This document shows, piece after piece, positions 5,734 to 9,346 of a DNA stretch of 9,346 nt. The DNA lies in the NCBI GenBank assembly GCA_003354055.1, contig PIVQ01000251.1, positions 1 through 9,346 on the forward strand, given 5' to 3'. Source of the DNA: Desulfobacteraceae bacterium. GTDB taxonomy: Bacteria; Desulfobacterota; Desulfobacteria; Desulfobacterales; Desulfobacteraceae. The notes below the pieces were generated by a model. That model ran no database searches. It was not told the DNA's origin and saw only the letters and a list, made by a program, of their open reading frames with translations. Positions within the stretch are counted from its first letter, which is position 1. Every line of letters begins with the position of its first letter. The translations under genes were made by a program, and so were the position numbers.

Positions 5734-7336
5734 ACAATACTACGAAGATTTTTTCAAAAAATACGACTTTAATGTTCATGATGATCCCGTTCGTTTTTCG
5801 AAAATATCCTCTCTTTGTAAGGGGGAAGTTTTAGACGTCGCTTGCGGGACAGGGACACTTTCAGAATATTATCAAGGCATGTATACAGGGCTTGATATTT
5901 CTGAAAAGGCGATTGAATTAGCAAAACATCATAGAAGAAATGACGCCAAATTCTTCGTTGCTCCAGCGACGGCAGAATGGAAAAGCCGAGTCGTTAAATA
6001 CGACACTATCGTATTAGCGGAATTTTTGGAACACGTTGAGAGCGATACAATGATTTTTAAGAACGTGATGAAAGTAATTAAACCTAATGGAAGATTAATA
6101 ATTTCCGTTCCGAATGGGGACAAAGTTCCCGACGAATCCCACGCTAGAACATTTACAATTCCAAAGCTTAGGAAAAGATTTAGTTCCGTTGGTAGAGTGA
6201 GATTTTACAATTTTCCTGGAGCCGAAGCAAGAATAATTATGACCATTGACTTAGGTCAGAAAAACCTTGACCTAATATCAGTTGTAATTCCTGCTAAAAA
6301 TGAGGAGTTAGGACTTGAAACAGCCGTCCTATCTTGCCTTGATTTCGCGGACAATATTGTTATTTCTGTGGACAAATCAAGCACGGACAAAACCTTGACC
6401 ATAGCAAAAAATTATGCCGATGTATTAAAAGAGTATGACTGGGAAGAAAGCTTTTGTAAAATGAGGATGTTCGCACAAGAGGGCGTAAAAACAAAATGGG
6501 TTCTTGCGTTGGACGGACATGAACACGTCGAGCAAGCTCCGGATATTGAAAAACATTTGTCGGCTCATGAGGACGGCTTAGAGGTTAAAGTCGTTTTGGA
6601 AAGTGGATTCACTTTTCACTTTCCTCGCTTGATTAAAAGCGGTATAGGGTGGGACGCTGATGTTCACAATTTCCCAAGAGTTAAATCAAGAAAGTTTTAC
6701 TCCGAATTTTTGATTCTTCACGACAGGGAAAATCTACAAAGTAAAGACGCTGTTAAAATACGGGACAAGCAACGGAAGAAAATGGTTATTGAAATAATGG
6801 AAGAAGAAATCAAAAAGAATCCAAAAAATGTTCGTCCGTATTTTTACCTTGCTCAGCAACATTTTATTTCTAAAGATTTTAAACCTGCTATTAAAGCTTA
6901 TAAAAAATATCTGAAATTAGCCAAAGATCGAAACGAGCGTTGGCTCGTTTGCTATGAAATAGCGCATGCTTATGCTTTCCGAAATAGAAACTGGAGAGCT
7001 TTGATGTGGCTTCGAAATGCCGAAAAGGAATTGCCTCGTCGTTGGGAAGTTTACAAAATGAGGGGTGTAATTTTGGCAGTTAGAGGAATCCACGAGCCCG
7101 CATTAAAATGCTTTGCTGATAGTATGTGTGACCAAAATGCTAATTTTACTTACTACCCAGAGCGTCGGGATAATGCCGAAACTTGGGACTATATGGGTTG
7201 GAGTTTGTATCAATTAGGAAAAATAAAGGAGGCAAAAGTTGCTTGGAATAGAGCGATTGAATTAGAAACAAAGAAAGAAAAAAAGTTCTTTAACCAAAAT
7301 AGAATAAAAACATTATCAAGAATGGTAAAACTCTAA
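5720..7336 (+). CDS. Methyltransferase - GT2 glycosyltransferase - TPR fusion protein (538 aa)
   Basis: Three parts are visible. Residues 1-175 are a class I SAM-dependent methyltransferase, with VLDVACGTGTL (37-47), acidic D59 in GLDIS, EFLEHV (101-106) and GRLIISVPNG. Residues ~184-345 are a GT2-type glycosyltransferase, with ISVVIPAKNEE (186-196), DNIVISVDKSSTD (211-223) and WVLALDGHEHV (260-270), where D265 would be the metal/nucleotide-sugar site (DGH replaces a classical DxD). Residues ~355-520 are helical TPR-like repeats (YFYLAQQHFISKDFKPAIKAYKKYLKL; WDYMGWSLYQLGKIKEAKVAW). It is cytoplasmic, with no membrane segments. With the preceding dehydrogenase it probably builds or decorates a glycan on virion or host surface. 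Acceptor and donor are unknown. Confidence 0.88.
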   Translation: MERNKQYYEDFFKKYDFNVHDDPVRFSKISSLCKGEVLDVACGTGTLSEYYQGMYTGLDISEKAIELAKHHRRNDAKFFVAPATAEWKSRVVKYDTIVLAEFLEHVESDTMIFKNVMKVIKPNGRLIISVPNGDKVPDESHARTFTIPKLRKRFSSVGRVRFYNFPGAEARIIMTIDLGQKNLDLISVVIPAKNEELGLETAVLSCLDFADNIVISVDKSSTDKTLTIAKNYADVLKEYDWEESFCKMRMFAQEGVKTKWVLALDGHEHVEQAPDIEKHLSAHEDGLEVKVVLESGFTFHFPRLIKSGIGWDADVHNFPRVKSRKFYSEFLILHDRENLQSKDAVKIRDKQRKKMVIEIMEEEIKKNPKNVRPYFYLAQQHFISKDFKPAIKAYKKYLKLAKDRNERWLVCYEIAHAYAFRNRNWRALMWLRNAEKELPRRWEVYKMRGVILAVRGIHEPALKCFADSMCDQNANFTYYPERRDNAETWDYMGWSLYQLGKIKEAKVAWNRAIELETKKEKKFFNQNRIKTLSRMVKL

Positions 7337-7340
7337 AAAC

Positions 7341-7367
7341 AAAAAAGCCCCGAATAGGGGCTTTTTT
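7341..7367. terminator. Bidirectional intrinsic terminator
   Basis: AAAAAAGCCCC (7341-7351) pairs perfectly with GGGGCTTTTTT (7357-7367) around the loop GAATA. It starts 4 nt after the stop of the fusion gene. Being symmetrical with an A/T tract on both sides, it also ends minus-strand transcription converging from the right. Confidence 0.95.
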
Positions 7368-7398
7368 GACTTGCGGTTTATTTACTCATTTTTGAGTT
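7341..7398 (-). ncRNA. Predicted ~58-nt small RNA
   Basis: A TTGACA-N16-TATTAT promoter at 7432-7405 predicts a start near 7398, and the bidirectional terminator ends the transcript near 7341. The RNA would carry about 30 nt of unique sequence, with a small hairpin (ACTCA/TGAGT), plus the terminator stem. It holds one minimal reading frame, ATG AGT AAA TAA. It may be a genuine small RNA or a short by-product of a promoter conserved for another reason. Confidence 0.45.
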
Positions 7399-7404
7399 TA
7401 TTTT

Positions 7405-7432
7405 ATAATAGCACTTCCGCAAATCTTGTCAA
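7405..7432 (-). promoter_or_regulatory. Minus-strand sigma-70 promoter 3
   Basis: Read on the minus strand, TTGACA (7432-7427), a 16-base spacer and TATTAT (7410-7405). The spacing is identical to the promoters at 7768-7795 and 8755-8782. It lies directly after the stop of the 66-aa gene and points to the terminator. Outer bases form an inverted repeat (TTGAC-TTGCGG at 7366-7376 against CCGCAA and GTCAA at 7417-7432). Confidence 0.6.
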
Positions 7433-7434
7433 GC

Positions 7435-7635
7435 TTATTCTTCCTTTTCTTCTTTATCTTCAGGAGTTTCGGCAGGAGTTTCTTTGTTTGGGTCATCTTC
7501 TGGGACTACAGGAACTCCCTCTAAAACTTCATTAACTGCGTCAATAATCTGCTCGACTTTCTCGGCTCTACCATTTGTTTGATTAAGAATGACAACAATT
7601 TTGCCTCTTAATTGAACTGTTTTCTCTTTTTCCAT
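7435..7635 (-). CDS. Small protein with acidic C-terminal tail (66 aa)
   Basis: The gene is not recognised. Residues 1-40 mix charged and hydrophobic residues (VQLRGKIVVILNQ, then EQIIDAVNEVLEGV) and could form a small folded unit. Residues 45-66 are a disordered tail of Glu, Asp, Pro and Lys. There is no membrane segment or signal peptide. A purine-poor, AT-rich leader without ribosome binding site precedes the ATG. The likely promoter is at 7795-7768, which gives a ~126-nt leader containing the bistable hairpins and a 24-codon ORF. An acidic tail may bind nucleic-acid-binding partners such as the basic protein encoded at 7937-7779, but that is speculation. Confidence 0.6.
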   Translation of the reverse strand: MEKEKTVQLRGKIVVILNQTNGRAEKVEQIIDAVNEVLEGVPVVPEDDPNKETPAETPEDKEEKEE

Positions 7636-7686
7636 GATAATATTTTTTTATGTTTGACTTTTTTTTCCACGACCTTTTACTTTATT

Positions 7687-7761
7687 TTACCATACTTTTA
7701 TATATAAAGGCCCCCGTCGGCAAACGAGCGGGGGCCTTGTTTTTAGGTGTTTGCCGACCAT
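7687..7761 (-). CDS. Possible leaderless 24-aa leader peptide
   Basis: The minus-strand ATG at 7761-7759 lies exactly six bases after TATAAT, the same spacing as the leaderless genes at 273 and 5029. The frame runs 24 codons (begins MVGKHLKTRPP, ends PLYIKVW) to a TAA at 7689-7687. It spans both arms of the competing hairpins at 7707-7758. Position and spacing suggest a regulatory leader ORF whose translation could choose between RNA folds, but an ORF this short can arise by chance. Confidence 0.35.
   Translation of the reverse strand: MVGKHLKTRPPLVCRRGPLYIKVW
7707..7758. promoter_or_regulatory. Mutually exclusive hairpins (terminator / antiterminator-like)
   Basis: Stem A: AAGGCCCCCG (7707-7716) pairs with CGGGGGCCTT (7729-7738), 10 bp. 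Stem B: GTCGGCAAAC (7716-7725), most of stem A's loop, pairs perfectly with GTTTGCCGAC (7749-7758), 10 bp. They share a base and, with no linker, cannot both form fully. On the plus strand stem A is followed by GTTTTT, giving a terminator. On the minus strand the pair lies at the very 5' end of the 7761 transcript, upstream of the 66-aa gene, like an attenuator or RNA switch. Confidence 0.65.
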
Positions 7762-7767
7762 TACTCT

Positions 7768-7795
7768 ATTATAGCAAATCAAGAGTGTTTGTCAA
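7768..7795 (-). promoter_or_regulatory. Minus-strand consensus sigma-70 promoter 2
   Basis: On the minus strand, TTGACA (7795-7790), a 16-base spacer and TATAAT (7773-7768): both boxes are perfect. It overlaps the 3' end of the small basic-protein gene. The predicted start is at 7761, leading into the bistable leader and the 66-aa gene. Confidence 0.8.
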
Positions 7796-7937
7796 CTTTT
7801 TTTATCCCCTTTTGAACCTTCCTCCAAATCCTTCTTTTGTCTGCTCGGCTTGGTTTTGGGATAAATTTTTGACGTTTCCACCGCCAAAAAATCCAAGTGA
7901 TTAAACGTCCCAACATTTTTTTGAGGCGTTCCACCAT
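7779..7937 (-). CDS. Small, highly basic Trp-rich protein (52 aa)
   Basis: The ATG at 7937 overlaps the end of the lytic enzyme gene; a second in-frame ATG at 7916 gives 45 aa and a 16-nt overlap. The N-terminal half holds an amphipathic or membrane-inserting stretch (MLGRLITWIFWRW) and the remainder is dominated by Lys and Arg (KPSRADKRRIWRKVQKGIKK). Without it 7779-7900 would be unexplained. Small basic membrane-active peptides next to a muralytic enzyme suggest a lysis role (holin-, spanin- or disruption-like). A nucleic-acid-binding packaging protein is the main alternative. No family is recognised and no ribosome binding site is present. Confidence 0.45.
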   Translation of the reverse strand: MVERLKKMLGRLITWIFWRWKRQKFIPKPSRADKRRIWRKVQKGIKKVDKHS

Positions 7938-8446
7938 GATATATTTCCGGCTTTGAAAGCGTCGCAAAAAAACTTGGTTGAAAAAGCCACATTAAATGCT
8001 TGCTCGTCTGTGACATCTGGGTGCCACTTATCATTAATTTGAAAGACGCCTCTATCCCGCGTTCCTTTAGCATTAACATGTAGAGCCGTTGGATTTAACC
8101 CGCTTTCACAAGTGGCTACTCTAACAGCAAGGTCTGGATCGACGCCTATTTCATTGGCTACGCTTCTGATAATGGCTTCAACCTCGTTTTTATTTTTGGG
8201 CTTTTTTTCATTCTTTTTATTAAGTAGATTTTCAATGCTTTGTGTTCCAGCGTAACCAACAAAAAAAGCCGTGATTGGACTATTGTCCACGGCTATACCC
8301 GCAACACCACCGACAACCATTCCACCAAGAAAGCCAAGGAGTAAATCCCCGTTGATCTTTTTAGGGAGAACGAGTCGTCCGTCGTTCACGATATCTTTCA
8401 TTAGTGACCCTAAACCTCCAGCGATAAAATAGATTAAGTGTTCCAT
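7901..8446 (-). CDS. Membrane-anchored lysozyme-like lytic enzyme (181 aa)
   Basis: Residues 1-75 are membrane-seeking: IYFIAGGLGSLM (5-16), a glycine-zipper helix LLLGFLGGMVVGGVAGIAV (35-53) and AFFVGYAGTQSIENLL (60-75), a pattern seen in small phage membrane proteins. A Lys/Asn-rich linker follows. Residues 88-181 are a lysozyme/SLT-like domain with IIRSVANEIGVDPDLAVRVA, the catalytic Glu candidate E114 in ATCESGLNP, and RGVFQIN (132-138). C113, C161 and C178 could form disulphides. It should cut peptidoglycan from a membrane or virion-membrane location, during entry or release. The fusion of membrane part and muramidase in 181 aa is compact. Two terminator-like hairpins separate it from the upstream strong promoter. 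Confidence 0.87.
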   Translation of the reverse strand: MEHLIYFIAGGLGSLMKDIVNDGRLVLPKKINGDLLLGFLGGMVVGGVAGIAVDNSPITAFFVGYAGTQSIENLLNKKNEKKPKNKNEVEAIIRSVANEIGVDPDLAVRVATCESGLNPTALHVNAKGTRDRGVFQINDKWHPDVTDEQAFNVAFSTKFFCDAFKAGNISWWNASKKCWDV

Positions 8447-8450
8447 TTTG

Positions 8451-8478
8451 AAAAAAAATTCGGAAAAATTTTCTTCCG
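8451..8478 (-). terminator. Terminator-like hairpin just before the lytic gene
   Basis: On the minus strand CGGAA (8478-8474) pairs with TTCCG (8465-8461), with extra A/T pairing inside, and is followed by a T8 run (8458-8451). It ends only 4 nt before the ATG at 8446. The stem is short, so it may be a weak terminator or an attenuator in the leader of the lytic gene. Confidence 0.5.
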
Positions 8479-8539
8479 ATTTATTTTGTTTCCCCGTTTA
8501 TAATTTCATTTCTCTATATATATTATCCTTGTGTCTTGT

Positions 8540-8580
8540 AAAAAAGGTCTTCTGCTCGCTTAAAAGCGAGTAGAAAGACC
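8540..8580 (-). terminator. Strong intrinsic terminator of the structured RNA
   Basis: On the minus strand GGTCTT (8580-8575) pairs with AAGACC (8551-8546). After a one-base bulge (8574), a 9-bp inner stem (8573-8565 with 8560-8552, one G-U) closes a four-base loop. A T6 run (8545-8540) follows. It is about 15 bp in all and clearly marks an RNA 3' end. Confidence 0.9.
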
Positions 8581-8748
8581 CAAATCTTGATTACAAAACG
8601 GATTTATCCCCGTGTCCCCGCCTATTTAGAGCCGGCGGGAGCCCAAGATTGGTTGATAAAACTTAAAGCATTTCTGCCCGGTGATGTAGAATGACCGCAA
8701 GCCACCACTCTTTTTAAACGCAATTATCATTTATCTTCTAACGTTCAT
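8540..8748 (-). ncRNA. Predicted ~209-nt structured non-coding RNA
   Basis: A perfect promoter predicts a start at 8748 and a strong terminator ends the RNA at ~8540, with no meaningful ORF between (the ATG at +1 opens only five codons). Visible helices include a GAAA-capped hairpin GCA/TGC (8677-8668), a 7-bp stem 8650-8644 with 8589-8583, and inside that a GC stem 8639-8634 with 8622-8617 plus a small ACGG/CCGT hairpin. The last three would make a three-way junction. I cannot match it to tmRNA, 6S RNA or RNase P RNA. Size and place near one end of a linear genome recall the packaging RNA of phi29-type phages, but no packaging ATPase is encoded here. Confidence 0.7.
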
Positions 8749-8754
8749 ACTTTT

Positions 8755-8782
8755 ATTATACTTTAGCCAACAAACGTGTCAA
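8755..8782 (-). promoter_or_regulatory. Minus-strand consensus sigma-70 promoter 1
   Basis: On the minus strand, TTGACA (8782-8777), a 16-base spacer and TATAAT (8760-8755). Both boxes match consensus exactly, so this is probably the strongest promoter in the window. It is the rightmost transcription start seen and feeds the structured RNA and, by read-through, the lytic gene. Confidence 0.85.
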
Positions 8783-8802
8783 ATACCTTATTTTGGAAAA
8801 AC

Positions 8803-8822
8803 TGGGGATAACCCCATTTTTT
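8803..8822 (+). terminator. Short terminator-like hairpin
   Basis: TGGGG (8803-8807), loop ATAA, CCCCA (8812-8816), then T6 (8817-8822). With a 5-bp stem it would be a modest terminator for plus-strand transcripts. A-rich sequence in front makes it partly symmetrical. It could block transcription from the left from entering the terminal region. Confidence 0.4.
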
Positions 8823-8914
8823 GGGGGAAAACTCCCACTTTTTTACTTTTCTATTAGTTCCGTAGTCACGAAGGGATCCATTAGGGATTTTATTTTTTAC
8901 ACAGAATGAGCGAA

Positions 8915-8993
8915 GGCAACCAACGCCCGCGAACGAGGATTGGACGGGGGGGCGGACCCACCCGTCCAACCGCAGTGAGCGGGTGTGGTTGCC
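8915..8993. repeat. Large imperfect inverted repeat (79 bp)
   Basis: The outer arms GGCAACCA (8915-8922) and TGGTTGCC (8986-8993) are perfect. CGCCCGC (8924-8930) pairs with GCGGGTG (8979-8985) with one G-T pair. After a 9-base internal loop on each side, TTGGACGGG (8940-8948) pairs perfectly with CCCGTCCAA (8961-8969) around a 12-base GC-rich loop. It is a strong candidate for an origin hairpin or protein-binding site. Confidence 0.85.
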
Positions 8994-9005
8994 GAGCGTC
9001 ACCGA

Positions 9006-9047
9006 TAGATTAGATATATATATATAATAATATAGTAGATTATATAA
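9006..9047. other. AT-only tract with TA repeats
   Basis: Almost all A/T, with a run of alternating TA (9014-9026) and TAGATTA-type repeats. It is wedged between the large inverted repeat and the GC-rich hairpins. Such easily melted tracts beside structured elements are typical of replication origins, but promoters could also hide here. Confidence 0.5.
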
Positions 9048-9059
9048 ATGTTCCTTGCG

Positions 9060-9200
9060 ATTGCCCGCAGGCAATTGCCCCCCGCGGAGGGTGAGGGGTC
9101 GCACGCCCCGAACCCGCGAGCGGATAAGGGGGCGACGGGGGAAACGCCCCCGTAGTTCGCGGGGGGGGAGAACCGAACGGGGGGGGTAGCGACCCCCCCC
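9060..9200. repeat. GC-rich hairpin cluster with G8/C8 runs
   Basis: Successive hairpins: ATTGCC/GGCAAT (9060-9065 with 9070-9075); ACGGGGG/CCCCCGT (9135-9141 with 9147-9153); and G8/C8 (9179-9186 with 9193-9200) around TAGCGA. There is another G8 run at 9161-9168. The cluster is far richer in GC than any gene in the window. Repeated G runs on the plus strand could also fold as G-quadruplexes. Confidence 0.8.
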
Positions 9201-9227
9201 ACGGACAAACATAAAAAACAAAAAAAA

Positions 9228-9346
9228 AGGAACCACCAAAACCAACAACCCCAAAAAAAAACCTCAAAAAAAAACTAACGGAAAGCGTCGCGCGAAAGTG
9301 GGGCTTAGAAAGTCCGAGGAAATGCTTGACCCGTGAGAGGGCAAAG
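9228..9346 (-). repeat. Right terminal inverted repeat (119 bp)
   Basis: Exact reverse complement of 1-119, including both 9-base A runs. Identity ends at 9227/120. Inside it, on the plus strand, an A-rich part (9228-9275) is followed by mixed sequence to the end. No gene is visible in it. Confidence 0.97.

Larger units (their letters stand above)
8783..9227. other. Non-coding right-end region
   Basis: About 445 bp lie between the first minus-strand promoter and the right repeat without a believable gene. Reading frames here are low-complexity Gly/Pro/Arg shadows of G and C runs. The region holds a small hairpin, a large imperfect inverted repeat, an AT-rich tract and a GC-rich hairpin cluster, listed separately. 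The make-up fits an origin, packaging or telomere-associated region. Confidence 0.7.

Noticed and set aside
7650..7904. Plus-strand 84-codon frame
   Set aside because: It is a low-complexity Phe/Pro/Leu shadow crossing two hairpins, a strong opposite-strand promoter and the basic-peptide gene.
8763..9267. Three overlapping minus-strand frames rich in Gly, Pro and Arg
   Set aside because: They arise from G and C runs in hairpins, show no protein-like pattern, and overlap the promoter or terminal repeat.
1..9346. tRNA, rRNA, CRISPR array, transposase, reverse transcriptase (diversity-generating element) or recoded stop codons
   Set aside because: Both strands were read for these. No cloverleaf, spaced repeats, transposase or RT motifs were seen. 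TGA serves as a stop (for example at 2361-2363) and gene products read sensibly in the standard bacterial code.

Overview
The window looks like a nearly complete small linear, virus-like element. A perfect 119-bp terminal inverted repeat (TIR) occupies 1-119 and 9228-9346. Between the repeats lies an AT-rich, densely packed gene block. Promoters are textbook bacterial sigma-70 type (TTGACA-N16-TATAAT, or extended -10 TGnTATAAT), so the host is a bacterium. Stop codons and translations fit the standard bacterial code. No gene has a recognisable Shine-Dalgarno sequence, and two plus-strand genes have their ATG exactly where transcription should begin (leaderless). Several virion-protein motifs resemble ones I associate from memory with metagenomic phages of Patescibacteria (CPR). 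That host guess is inference only.

Layout. Plus strand, 273-4952: a run of tightly spaced or overlapping genes for probable virion and receptor-binding proteins. These are a conserved 293-aa protein, two proteins that look like jelly-roll or LamG-like domains, a fibre-like 187-aa protein, three short paralogous proteins sharing 'GPL', 'FG-repeat' and 'SGYN' modules, and a single-HKD phospholipase D-type protein in their midst. The run ends at an intrinsic terminator. A second plus-strand unit (5029-7336) starts from its own leaderless promoter. It encodes a short UDP-glucose-dehydrogenase-like protein and a methyltransferase / GT2 glycosyltransferase / TPR fusion, suggesting glycan synthesis or modification. 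It ends at a perfect bidirectional terminator.

Minus strand, 8748-7341: three near-identical consensus promoters. The first drives a roughly 209-nt structured RNA that ends at its own intrinsic terminator. Below it lie a membrane-anchored lysozyme-like lytic enzyme, a small very basic protein and a 66-aa acidic-tailed protein. The 66-aa gene is preceded by a leader with two mutually exclusive hairpins and a tiny leaderless ORF. The third promoter would give a ~58-nt RNA.

The right-hand 450 bp is non-coding and full of hairpins, including GC-rich ones that stand out against the AT-rich genome. The left end has an AT-rich 18-bp hairpin.

No DNA polymerase, terminal protein, packaging ATPase/terminase, recombinase or recognised major capsid protein is visible. 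The element is therefore either a dependent (satellite-like) replicon, carries unrecognised replication proteins, or is only the unique segment between longer inverted repeats of something larger. The repeat length of exactly 119 equals a common assembler k-mer size, so the true ends may lie outside the window.
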